Notes under the pieces: generated by a model
What the model was told of the DNA's origin: nothing
The model's input: the letters and a program-made list of their open reading frames with translations, nothing else
Databases searched by the model: none
NCBI GenBank assembly: GCA_018894105.1
Contig: CM032121.1
Span: 39,340,230 to 39,404,229, forward strand
Source of the DNA: Jacaranda mimosifolia
Taxonomy: Eukaryota > Streptophyta > Magnoliopsida > Lamiales > Bignoniaceae
Reading direction: 5' to 3'
DNA length: 64,000 nucleotides
Shown: piece after piece, positions 13,883-25,500 of the stretch
Position numbering within the stretch: position 1 is the stretch's first letter
Layout of the letters: the number at the start of each line of letters is the position of its first letter
Position numbers and translations under genes: made by a program

Positions 13883-14226
13883 GGTTGTGTTTGGTTATGT
13901 TTTTTATTTGATTTTATTATATGTTTATTATGTGTTTTGGAGAATGAATTATTGAAAAATGTGAAAGTTATTTTTTGGTATGTTTGTTTATATTTTGGGG
14001 GATACATTTTTTATTGTAGCAGTAAAATTAATGTATTTTTGTTGGGTTTTTTTGTGTGAAATTGGAATTGAGAGATTTTTTTAATGTTATAATAATAATA
14101 ATAAAATATATATGATGTATATATGTATATATTGAAAAATGTGCGTTTTGAAAGAAAAAATGATGATATGTTTGGTTGTATTTTCCCAAAATAATGTTGT
14201 TCGGGGAAACATAACCAAACAAAGCC
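13883..14226. mobile_element. Tourist-like MITE, family T1, copy D
   Basis: Ends GGTTGTGTTTGGTTATG and (reverse complement) GGCTTTGTTTGGTTATG have TAA at both flanks (13880-13882 and 14227-14229). Interior homology with copies A and F is clear. Confidence 0.88.
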
Positions 14227-15131
14227 TAAATGATTTTCACCTAAAATTTGTGTTTTGAAAATTATCCATACAAATATGGAATTAAATTTTAAATTTGGAA
14301 GCCAAAATCTTGTTGTTGTATATAGTTATTAATGAACTATTTTAAGCTCGTATAGTTGTTTTATAGTTAAATATAAAATAAGAATTTAAAGTGGAGAAGA
14401 TATGAATGTTAAAATTATGAATTGAATTTCTGATAGTAGATCTATAATAATAATTAAAAAAAAAATTGTGATTGTTTCAGAATAAATGAAACAAAAAGAT
14501 ATGATAAAGCTATATCAATTATTGTATATGGTCCACTCAACACTAGATGTAGAGGCACATAATATAATGATATTAAGATCATGAGCTATCCCACAATAAA
14601 ATTAGTTATCATTTATATCTTCTTATTAATTAATTATTTCATAACTTGAGCTCAAAGAATGAATGGATAAGAAAATTCTATAAAGAACGTGGTCAAAAAT
14701 TCATAATATTCAATAAAGATTTAAGTGGTAAGTTGAAAGTTTAGAGGGTGCAATGAATATATAATAAATTTCCAACTAATGATATGCACAAACTATTAAA
14801 GGTGTTTGGTAGTTCAACAATAATTCTCAAATGGTCAAATCAAACAAGGAGCAATGAATAGTTGACACATAGAATAAGCATGATAGGATACAAAGATAAA
14901 AAAAATAAAAAATAAAAAAAGGTTCCAATGAAGTATATACAAAATTGGAATGGAGGGTCTAGCTACAACTAGAAGACTATATATCCATATATAGATTCTA
15001 TTGAATTACATACAAGATCATAATAGAGTGTCTAGCTATAACTACAATATTCATATTTTTGTTTGCGGACACAATATATCCACGTATATATGATAATATA
15101 GACTTGGATCAAATTTATGCAGCGTTCGGCC

Positions 15132-15579
15132 AATGGGTGTCAATTTGAGTTAGAACTCATGTGTTCAACCTAATCCACATGATTTTGAGTTGAGTTGGGC
15201 TTAACATTTCACAAATGATTTTGAGCCGGTTGAGTTTTAAATGGGTTGTATCAAATTTGAGTTTAAAATGGGTCAATTAAATAAATTTAATTAATTTAAT
15301 AAATCATCTCTTATATTGTAAAATTGTATATTATAGTGTAGAAGGTATAATAATGTTACTATGATCTTTTGAATTAATTTTTTGAAATAACTAAATTAAT
15401 TTTTTTTTCACTTTCTATTTGAATCATTTAAAACCCAATACAATCCACAAATTAACCCATTTTTATCCCAACCCACTTTCAACTCATATATCTTAATTCA
15501 TATGAAAATCAATTCATTTTGAATTCGATCCACATAAACCCAAACAAAATCAACCAAATCCACCAATTTGCCACTACTA
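15132..15579. mobile_element. hAT-like non-autonomous element
   Basis: Left end AATGGGTGTCAATTTGAG and right end, in reverse complement, TAGTAGTGGCAAATTGGTGG resemble the local hAT TIR. Flanks GTTCGGCC and GTCCGGCT match at 6 of 8 positions. The interior alternates ATGGGTT/AACCCA-type words and has no ORF. Confidence 0.6.
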
Positions 15580-16001
15580 GTCCGGCTAGTGACTCTCTTC
15601 AAAATAATTCTAATTATTTTATTAATTTAATGAATTGTATATATATATATTTTCATTCAAGAAATTTGAACCCTCTAATTTCTGTTTTTGTCTAAAAAAT
15701 AAAATTTGATGACTGAATAGTGAATAGTGAACTATAATATATATCAAAATCGATTTTCCTTTTTTTAATCATGCGTGCTTTTACGCTTCACTGGTTCACT
15801 TGATAATAAATGTTCGTTGGGTGTGTGTGTGTTTAAATTTTAAGTTAAATATTCTATTTATTTGTTTTCATCTAACTGTCCTTTTTGCGCCTTCCTTTTC
15901 AATATAGAATGTGAAATTGTTGCTTTTTAGAGATGCTTGATTTGGCACCGACGCTTACGCAGCCATATTTTTCACACCATGCATCACCGTAGAAACGATT
16001 A

Positions 16002-16338
16002 TTTTAGTGTCTCATATCGATAAAATAAATAAATTATAATTTTTATATATAATTTTGAGCAATTCTCATATTTTGAACTAATTTTTGGGATTGAGTTAGA
16101 CTCAAGTTCCATTCTTTAATATGGTATCTGAGCCACCTATTCCCAATATTGGATTACCTAATGTTGTTGGGCTATCAATTTCATATTATTTCATGCTCCA
16201 AATATTTATTCTTGAGTATGTTAGTGTCTCACATCGGTGAAATAATTAAATTGCGGTCTCTATATATGGTGTTAAGTAATTCTCACATATTGAACTAACT
16301 TTTGAGTTTGAGTTAGGCCCAACGTCCACTCTTTAACA
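16002..16338 (+). mobile_element. TRIM (terminal-repeat retrotransposon in miniature), complete copy
   Basis: The 5' LTR 16002-16121 and 3' LTR 16219-16338 are both 120 bp and near-colinear (start (T/TG)TTTAGTGTCTCA.ATCG, share CTCTATATATGG-like and TTTGAACTAA words, end TTTAA(T/C)A). Directly after the 5' LTR is TGGTATCTGAGCCAC (16122-16136), matching the primer-binding site complementary to initiator tRNA-Met with one mismatch. Internal DNA is under 100 bases with no coding capacity. A perfect 5-bp duplication GATTA flanks it (15997-16001 and 16339-16343). Confidence 0.9.
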
Positions 16339-16564
16339 GATTAGTTATAAATTATTTATTCATATTTATCACTAATTAATAAACTGAGTGATATTATTTT
16401 TATATTTATATGTATAAAATTTAAAATTTAAATACGAATAAATCGTAAATATGCTTGTGTGTATATAAAAAAAACTCTTTTATTTATACTTTCAAAAATG
16501 AAATTTAACATCTTACATTTTTTCATTTTTTTCAAAAGTAGTTTTAGAATAACCATATTGTAAA

Positions 16565-17205
16565 GTCTTAATTAGACATGTTAAAATATATTACCACGGA
16601 TACCCATGGGTACCCCCCCCTCCCCTCAAAAAAAAAAAAACAAAAAGAAAAATGGGTTTTATATTTTCAACCAAATAAAATGCGAGTAATTTTATTTACA
16701 CTCAAATTACTCGCCGTTTTTTGGCTCAACCCGTGGGTAATTTCAATGGATGTAACATCTTCTTCTACAAAGATAACAATGTTTAAGTGATATTTAAATT
16801 TTTAATTCAAAAAACTTTTAGTATGTAATGAAATTTAAATTTGAACTTTTAAATGTAATGTACATTAAATTTGATGGATTTTGAATACTTAAGTTGTAAG
16901 TTTTAAATTATAATGTTATTAATATACTTTAAGTATTTGTTCAACTGTAATAAATTTGTAGTCGTTTTTTGTAGTCATATTTAGTTAATATTTTAATAAC
17001 ATCATGTAAGTTGCAAGATATTTATTAATTTAAATTTAAATATTTAAAAAATAAAAATTTATTACTGATACGCATGATTACCCGTTACCCATTATTATGA
17101 GTTTAGGGTACATTGTCTCGTACCTAATAAAAAATTAATAAATTTACTTTAATCCATCATTACCAGTCATTGGTTTCCCATTGGTACCCAATTGTCAAGT
17201 CTAGA
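16565..17205. mobile_element. Probable hAT-like element with GGATACCCATGGGTACC-type ends
   Basis: The left end contains TAGACATGTTAAAATA then CGGATACCCATGGGTACC. The right end has GGTACCCAATTGTCAAGTCTA, roughly the inverse. A poly-C/poly-A patch at 16611-16640 and ACCCGTTACCC words lie inside. No clean duplication was found. A similar worn fragment occurs at 58960-59110. Confidence 0.5.
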
Positions 17206-17432
17206 CTCCTAATTAGGCCATTGGCCCATTGCTGAAGGGTCTCATAAGGCATAAATAAGCTACTAGGTTGAGGTTTTGTCTAGCAAAGGCCAACACAGTA
17301 GGGACTTGGGCCAATGCCAAAAGTCCATTTAGGTTGTCTTTCAGGCTCTTTTCATGCTTATCAATATTATTGGATTTAAAATTTTAAACCATGTTTGCTC
17401 GATGAGACTAAATATTCTTTTTTAAGTGTAAT

Positions 17433-18327
17433 TAGGATTCGAATTCGATCTGATTATTTAGGGTCTTTAATCAATAAAAAATTCGACGGATATAATTTGA
17501 TTAAAAAAATTCATAATCCAAAATAAATAGCATGAATATGGATATAACTCGATTCGATCCATTTATAATTTGAATCATAATATATTTAGTATTATACATA
17601 TACAGTATCGTACATATGTATACACATGATCTTATAATAATGTCAATATGGATATTTGGATGAAAGAAGTAATAAACTCCTATATAATATATCAAATTAG
17701 GTGCTTTTCATATAACTTGTTAGATTTTGAACTCATTTACATTATAATTACATCACTTTTTTTTTTTTATTTTTATAACAAAAAATGATACGAAAAGAAT
17801 AATGAGTAGAAGCTGAATGTAATAATATGGCAATAATGCAATGCAAATCTCGATTTGATCAAAATGAGTTTTTTATTTTTATTTTATAAAATTTTGAATT
17901 TATAGTAAGTTGATTGAATAATCAATTATAACTATCTATTTATAATGCCAAATAAGTACTATTCTCAGCAACGAAACCTAAAATATAATGATTTGATGAA
18001 TGAATGTGATTAAGTTAAATTCTATTGTTGCTTTTAAGTGATCATAAACTTGAAAATTTATTCATTGATCTATTGTGTATTTTTTTTAAAGAATGATTGT
18101 TTTGAATTTGAATTCAATAAATTTTTAGAAATATAATAAACATGTGATATTTTGAAATATTCAAAATTGATTTTTTTTGGATATTCAACTTTTATTTGGA
18201 TCCGAACATAGTTATACCAACTACAAATTCAATGGACTTTAATCAGATTTGAATATGACATATTACTTTCGAATTCAAACTTGAATCCAGTATGATCCGA
18301 TCCGAATCCAACCCATTGACAATCTTA
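17433..18327. mobile_element. Non-autonomous hAT-like element, family Y, copy 1 (895 bp)
   Basis: It is flanked by the perfect 8-bp duplication AGTGTAAT (17425-17432 and 18328-18335). It shares most of its length, in the same orientation, with the copy at 60055-60976 (for example TTCGACGGA.ATAAT, GATTCGATCCAT and TACACATGATCTTATA). Its left end has lost the outermost GTCAATTGAGTGG part of the TIR. There is no transposase ORF. Confidence 0.85.
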
Positions 18328-19079
18328 AGTGTAATGGCCTAAATTTATTTTATATAGTCAGATAATCAATGATATTATCCTCATATTTATACATATGAAA
18401 ATGTAGAATTTAAATTCAAATGATCCTAAACGTATTCACACGTGAAAAATAAAAAAATTCAGTTCACCTCAAATATGACATAAGAATTAGAAATATATAA
18501 AGCAATAGATCAAACGGGGAAAAAAAGGAAAAAAAAAAAAAAAAAAGAGGCAAAAGCCATTGACTCATTTTTTTTAAAAAAAAAAAGATGATTTTCTTTT
18601 TAAGCAGACTTAGCAATGGATTTGATCATGACAAGTTGATCCATAATTGACAAAAAAATACTTAAAGAATAGGGATAATATAAAATACTACAATTATATT
18701 TTAATAAATAATGAGACAAGCGATAAACATGGTCATTTTAATTTATTTATAAAAATTTAAATCATTATACTACATGACAAATAATTTATTCATAAATTAT
18801 TGTCACAAATTTATTTAAATATTGAAAATAACCAAATTAATGTTGATAGTTGACCAATAATTGGCCACCATCTCATGTGACTCTATCTTCTCTCTGTAGC
18901 TGTCCCTCTCCCACCCCCACATACCCACTGGCCACTGCTGCTTAAGTCAAGACTCGAATGACTAAACCCGGTCCGACTTCTGGGTCCCACTCCAATGTGC
19001 TTCGCAATTGTACAGTTGTACCCTTCTCTCTATCTGCTTATTTATTAATTACTAATAATTTATAAATCATTTGACTTTA

Positions 19080-19424
19080 TTTTCTGGAGGTATTTTTATT
19101 TTTTAATAAAAAATTAGTTATAAAAATATTTTTGAAAATAAAATATTGTTTGGATGTTTTGTTTAAAATGTAATGATTATGTAGGGTTAAAAATGAGTTG
19201 TATTTAGAAAATATGGCATTTTGTGTTAAAAATCTTGCAAATACAAATAGGAAAAAATGAAAGATGATAAAAACTGAAAATGAAGAGAGAGTGTAAGAGT
19301 TTGTTTGAAAGAATATTTTAAGAATGAAATGTCTGTGAGAATGTGGGAGAAATTGATGGCTCTCTTATTTTTATTTTCAGCAAAAAATAAAAATAGGTCT
19401 AGAAAATAAAAAACAAATGTGCCC
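19080..19424. mobile_element. Tourist-like MITE, family T2a, 5'-worn copy
   Basis: It aligns with 50581-50917 across TTTCTGGAGGTATTTTTATT, GAAAATAAAATATTGTTTGG, TTTAAAATGTAAT and AAAATGAGTTGTATTTA. Flanks are TTA (19077-19079 and 19425-19427), but the outer GGGCCCGTTTGG has been lost on the left. Confidence 0.7.
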
Positions 19425-19981
19425 TTAGTACTTAAGATATATGTACTAAAATTTTTATATGATAATATTTATTTAATTTTAATAATATAATTTTATTTAA
19501 ATAATTTAATTTTTTTTCATAATAAAAATTAAAAAAATATGATAAAATGACGATTGCAGGCATAAAATAGGCAAATTATGAATGATTGTTATTGTATAAT
19601 AACTTATAGTTATTAAAAATAAAAAATAGACATTTAAAAAAAGAAATAAAAAATGAAAAATGGGACATTTTAAACAAATTGTCCAAAAGCACACCAAAAA
19701 AGAGATAGGTGTTTTATGAATAATTAATAATTTTGGTACATTTGATACATGCGTTAAAATTTTATAGAATAAAATAAAAGAAAGTACTTATTTTCCACAT
19801 GATATCAATATTTTTATAATTTTGATATATTTATATAATTTTTTAAATAAATAACAATGATAAAATTATAATAAGAGGTTATAAAATAGTGGATTATATA
19901 TAGTGATTATTACATAATTAAGTTGTAGTTATGAAAATTAAAGAAAAAAATTCACAATATTTTATATATATAACTCAAAAA

Positions 19982-20009
19982 CACACGCGCGCGCACACAC
20001 ACACACACA
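19982..20009. repeat. Alternating purine-pyrimidine (CA/CG) microsatellite
   Basis: An ACACACGCGCGCGCACACAC-type run is followed by an A-tract. Alternating CG/CA steps are Z-DNA prone. It is a simple microsatellite. Confidence 0.85.
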
Positions 20010-20051
20010 AAAAAAAAGAAGTACATGTTTTATTAATAGATATGAATTAAT

Positions 20052-20165
20052 AAATTGAATTGCTCAGTGACTTGTAACTCAAATGACATCAGTCTCTCCT
20101 TATTATATGAGAAGTCTTGTGTTCGACCCAAGTAGGCGCGTTGTGTGCATTTTATGTGTATTGTT
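20052..20165 (+). repeat. Degenerate tRNA-derived SINE-like copy
   Basis: GCTCAGTGACTTGTAACTC, CAGTCTCTC...TATGAGAAG and GTGTTCGACCC followed by TGTGTGCATTTTATGTGTATTG resemble, in order, the box-A, spacer, box-B and tail of the copies at 48670 and 62062. The duplication is not clear. Confidence 0.5.
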
Positions 20166-20539
20166 GGTAGTTTATACTTTGATTGTTTGATTTAAGAATA
20201 GACAAAATATTGATTTGTTGATAAAATAATAAATTTATCATTTATAATATTCTCTCACAAAAAAAAAATAAAATTGAATTAATATTCGGCTGCATTTATA
20301 TGTTCCTCCCCATAAATTCATTCTATTTTTGGAGACAATTAAATCTATAAAATTTATTCCAAAGAGTACATCAGTACAATAGTACATCATAAAAGTTTCA
20401 ATTGCTTTTTACTCTGTCATATTTATTAAAAAGATTAATTGAAAAAAGAATTAATTGGATTTATTTCTTAATTTATTTGAGTTCAAGAGCTTACATCCAA
20501 TGATTCCATTGAGATTGTCTATGGCGGACTAGTCGAAAC

Positions 20540-22592
20540 GATAGGATTTTATCGGCATTCTGATACGACGCCGTCCTCTCGCACTGAGCTTCTTCTCTCG
20601 TTGATCAGAGGTCTGCAATTTCATTTATTGTCCAGGAATTTTGCGGCGCTGAAACCCTAGGTCCGTTGGGATAATAGCAGAGCTGCTCGTGAATTGATTA
20701 CTGTTTATTGGTTTTATAGCTGCTTTTATCTTGTGATTGTTGTGTTTGCTGCGGTCTCCTCTGTTCTGCTATCTGGTTTTGGTGGAAAGTTGCAACTTTA
20801 TTTTTTTTTTAAACACTTTTTGAGATCTTTTTTTGATAATTGGTCATGTTGACAATGGTAAATTTCCTGGGTTCTGCATTCTGGATTTATCTTCCAGGGT
20901 TTTAGAGAGTGCGATATATGACTTTTAAGCTGGAGTCAGTGGAGTGCAGTTTTGTATTTGAGTGGTATTTGATTAATTTGGTGTGAGTAGCTCTTCAATT
21001 GGAGAAATGCAGCTGTTTGGTTTTTGCTTGTTGTTTAATTGTGCAACATTATGGAATTTGCATTAATTGTGATCTTACATCTGGCTTCTGAGTGAAATGT
21101 ATATTTAAGGTGGCCATTGAGCTTCAGCATGTGAATCTGCTTTACTTTTGATGCAGAGATGATATTCTTGTAACACAGACTTTTAGTTTGGCTATTTAAC
21201 TAGTTATTGGCTTTTAGTGGTGGAAAAGAAAGCAAATGTGTTCAGCCTAATGCAAAAAAGTATCCGGGTTTCCATTGATTAAAAAAAAGTTTAACTTTTG
21301 GATGGAAACTAACTGCCTTTCAACATTCTATTAAATTGTAATATTTTTCTTGGTTCAGACTATTTAATATGAGAAGATTGAGTAAAGATCACATACCCCT
21401 ATAGGCTTATAGACATCTTCATTTTGGGCACAGTTCTTTGAGCCACCTGCATTTAGGCAAAATGAATGAATATACAACAATAGCATGGTGTAGGTGCTGC
21501 TTCTATCAGTTGTGAATGTCCGATGGTGATTTTGTGAGAGATTAAAGAAATTGTATGGCATTGACAATTAGGCGTACAAGCTTCGTAAATAAGAAAAGTG
21601 TATAATTTACCTGATTTGAGCATGTGAAGTTTGTTGGTTGTATACATTTCCGTGATTCGGTGACTTGTCAAGGAATAATAGCAAATTCTGAAGCAAGAGA
21701 AAACAAAGAGAAATTTGGAACATTTTCAACTTGTAGTATTTGATATCTGGAGTAGTGAGTTAGAATTTTTTAATGGACGAGTTAAATTTCAAACTACACA
21801 TGTAAAAGCCAAAGAATTTCGACTTGTATTCTGAAATGTGTCTCCCCCTTAAATTGCATACTTCAACTTATTGTACCTATATTAGTCTTGGAAGCCCTTG
21901 AGATGGATGGGGTATATCTTCTCAAGATACATACACCTAATAATAATTCAAATAATTTATTTTTGCCTTTGTTTGGACCCTGCTATTCATGGAACGTGAG
22001 AAACAGATAAGTTATCACTGACTTGAATAGTATTCTTATTCCTGCATTTATGCACTCATGAAAACTGGCTGTCATTCCTGTTATCTGATTGCATAATGTA
22101 TCTTTACAACAGTTATTTTTTCATTTGGGCAGATATATTATTGCATCGGTTTTTGCTGGTTGAACTTCTGGAATGTGCAAGACAAGAAATTTTCTGTAAA
22201 GTATGGAGCATATTCTGATTACCTTACTTATCTTTTATATAATCACTTCTGTAAGTATTAAAATACAGTACAACTAGTTATTTTCAGGTACTGCAGAGGG
22301 CTTGGCTTGACAGTGGATGAACTTCAGTGGCTGACTCACCCTTTCTATCCGTTCTTTTGGAAGATCCATAATTGGAGATTGATTTATTGATTGAATGGTA
22401 TCCACAGAAAAAATGTGGGGTTAAAACACCGTGTTGATGGTACCACAGCTTTTTTTATATAGGCAGCCATGTTAAATGTAATTGGAACAATCATGACATT
22501 GTTTGGACTCCAGCCTCCTTTGTCTATAGCCATTTGAAGTTTATAAGGGCACCAAGGAGTAAAAGAGTCAATATCGTAATCGAAGGAAAATC
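20540..22592 (+). other. Probable 5' leader region of the STE20-like kinase gene, with leader intron(s)
   Basis: The sequence turns less AT-rich near 20520-20680, with CT-rich stretches typical of plant leaders and possible donors such as that after CCCTAG near 20660. A good acceptor (TTTTCAG) ends at 22287, so the last leader exon would be 22288-22592, joined directly to the ATG at 22593. The rest of the interval looks intronic. Transcription start and leader exon borders are inferred, not proven. Confidence 0.45.
22317..22537 (+). promoter_or_regulatory. Cluster of four upstream ORFs in the predicted kinase leader
   Basis: Four ATG-started ORFs lie in the predicted last leader exon before the main ATG at 22593: 22317-22334 (5 codons plus stop), 22395-22424 (9 plus stop), 22437-22475 (12 plus stop) and 22469-22537 (22 plus stop). 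The last two overlap in different frames. If the leader exon is real, scanning ribosomes would meet all of them before the kinase start. This suggests translational repression or re-initiation control. Confidence 0.45.
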
Positions 22593-25500
22593 ATGGAACG
22601 AGGAACCAAGAAAAGATTTCCCCTTGCTGCCAAAGATTACAAGTTGTATGAGGAAGTTGGAGAAGGTGTTAGTGCTACTGTTTATCGAGCTCTTTGTGTT
22701 CCGCTTGATGAGATAGTTGCAATCAAGGTTCTTGATCTGGAAAAGTGCAATAATGACTTGGTATGTCGTCTTAATCTGAATGTGCTATTCTAAAAAAGTG
22801 CTTCTTGTGTAGATTTATATTAGCTTGAAAATGGGTAGCAATCTAACTTTCTCCTGCTCATTGACATCTTTTGAATTCATCGACGCATGTTTCTGATTCT
22901 GTGTCTCCATATTTTCCTAAAATCTGAATTTTCTGGTTGTTTTCTGACCGCTGCTGCCATATTCAAAAATATTTCCTTATGCTAAATGTTTAACCCATTT
23001 GTTTTTTCAGTTAGTACCACAACTCATTTTCTATCAGCAGAACTCATTTTAAGAGCCAGATTTTCAGTCAAATTTTGAACTTGTACGTTGTATCACAAAT
23101 TTTCATATAGAAAGCCTGGGTTCATGAATAATATTTTCTGCATAGTGCATACAAAAACTTATTAATGAGGGAGAAATGTTTTATATCCAATGCAAAGTGC
23201 TTAATGAAGCAAGAATAAAAAAATAATATGATATACAGATTTATATAAGCAAATTTTAAGATTTCTGAATGAGAAGAATTGGGTGGCATGGCCCTAATGA
23301 TGGTTAGAATTGTGTGTTTGCTCCTGTCCGTGGCATGACTAAGGTGTCAAAATTTGCAAGGGAGACCGTGTCTTGTCTTAATTGTTAAATCTTACTAACA
23401 ACATCAACTTGTAATTTCTGCAACTCTCTCTCTTTTGATTTTTGTATATTGAGTTGTCAAAATAGGATGGCATCCGGCGAGAGGTACAGACGATGATTTT
23501 GATTGACCATCCAAATGTCTTGCGAGCTCACTGCTCCTTCACTGCCGGCCATAACCTATGGGTTGTGATGCCGTACATGGATGGGGGATCTTGTCTTCAT
23601 ATTTTGAAATCAGCTTATCCAGAAGGTTTTGAGGAGCCTGTTATTGCTTCATTGTTATGTGAGGTTCTCCAGGCTCTGGTGTATGTTCATGGCCATGGAC
23701 ATATCCACAGGGATGTGAAGGTATGAGTGTCTCACTTTGTTTTCTACTGCTGTGTAGCTTTTTCCTATAGGCTATTGCATGCTATTCATTTCCTTGAGTT
23801 GAGGCCTTGTTCTGGCTACCAACACAGGATCATCTTGTAGTTTGGTATTCTGAAAGCCCCCTCAGTCTTTTAGCTTCCGGCCGTGATATTTAGATGTCTA
23901 ATTGAAACTGGGCATCTTATTTCTTTGACACTATTTGTGGGGTCATGGGTTGGCTTTCGTCCCTCCAACCAATTGTTTGTCTTTCCGGCTTTAATTTTGT
24001 CACGGCCATATCATTTATTTAATTCTATCTCTTTGTTATATATCGCAGGCTGGGAACATACTGATTGATTCTAATGGTACAGTTAAATTAGCAGACTTTG
24101 GAGTTGCTGCATGCATGTTTGATACTGGTGATCGTCAGCGCTCAAGAAACACTTTTGTTGGAACCCCATGCTGGTAAATTATCTGGCATTAAAGGCAATT
24201 ATGTGTTTTAGGAACTTGTTATTTTTAATATGGTCTAATTGTTTTCACTTGGAAACTCCTTTCGTTTTAATTTGTATACTATATCAGGATGGCTCCCGAA
24301 GTCATGCAGCAATTGCATGGATATGATTTCAAGTAAGTATCTGCTGAAGAAATTTTATTCTATCTATTTCTTCATTTAGTCATGTTTCTCAATTCTTATG
24401 CCAAGTATTTTGCTTTGACAGAGCAGATATATGGTCATTTGGAATAACAGCACTTGAACTTGCTCATGGTCATGCACCATTCTCCAAGTACCCACCTATG
24501 AAGGTTGGTGGCGTCTCATTTACCTAAATCTTATGTTTGCATCTTAATATGCAGGAAAGATGTTGGTCTGAACCTTCTTCCATTATGCCATGCAGGTTCT
24601 GCTAATGACCCTACAAAATGCGCCACCAGGGCTAGACTATGAAAGAGACAGAAGATTCTCTAGGGTTTGTCTTGTTTTAGGAGAATTTTAATGCTGCATC
24701 TTGTCAATGCTGTTGACATACAACATTTTGCAGTCCTTCAAAGAAATGGTCGCTGCTTGCTTGGTAAAGGATCCCAAGAAACGTCCCAGCTCTGAAAAGC
24801 TTTTGAAGCACCCTTTCTTCAAGCATGCTCGCTCAGCTGATTATTTGTCCCGTACTATCATCGATGGCCTGTCTCCTCTAGGTGAACGTTTTAGGATGCT
24901 TAAGGTCTCGTGCTTATCTCATTCTCGTGTTATTTTTGCTCTCAGTTTTACAGAAATGGCATTTTGCTTCATTACTTTAATTTGACTATGTCAGAATTTC
25001 TCTAAAACCAAATTGCATTTTCAGGTTAAAGAAGCAGATATTCTTGTACAAAATAAGGCATTGTATGAGGACAAGGAGCATTTATCACAGGTGATAACTC
25101 AACCAAGTCAGATCTTACAAATTTGTTTGGAAACAGAAGTATGCTTATAAAAAATCTTATATATTGAAACTTCATTTTATTTTTGTAATGATGTATTTAT
25201 TGGAACTGGTTGCCTGGTTTTGTAGTCTAGTTTTAAAATTGATTGAGCATATGTGACTTATTCTAGAAATCCCTTCAAAATTAACCACCCAATAATCACT
25301 AATCAGCACTTCTGCCAATGGACTTCCTAGTCTAGAAGTCCATTTGGAATATGCCTCCAAACACCCATTTTGACGTGCATTTTGGATCAGCTTTCCCTCT
25401 ATCTGCTTTCTTTTCCTTACAAGGTTCAAAGTGGGCAGAGATTTATTACATATGATATATATGTTGCAGGAACCAAAACCAAATTAGACCATAGTTTTCA

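Larger units (their letters stand above)
9990..20500. other. Long gene-free interval between the ALA8-like gene and the kinase gene
   Basis: There are no coding exons. Besides the listed elements, it holds a GC-richer orphan island at 10620-10890, poly-A/T tracts, a G-rich tandem tract at 13745-13775, a (CA/CG) tract at 19980-20010, and a GC-richer patch at 18895-19025. The remainder is AT-rich sequence with no recognisable content. Confidence 0.6.
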
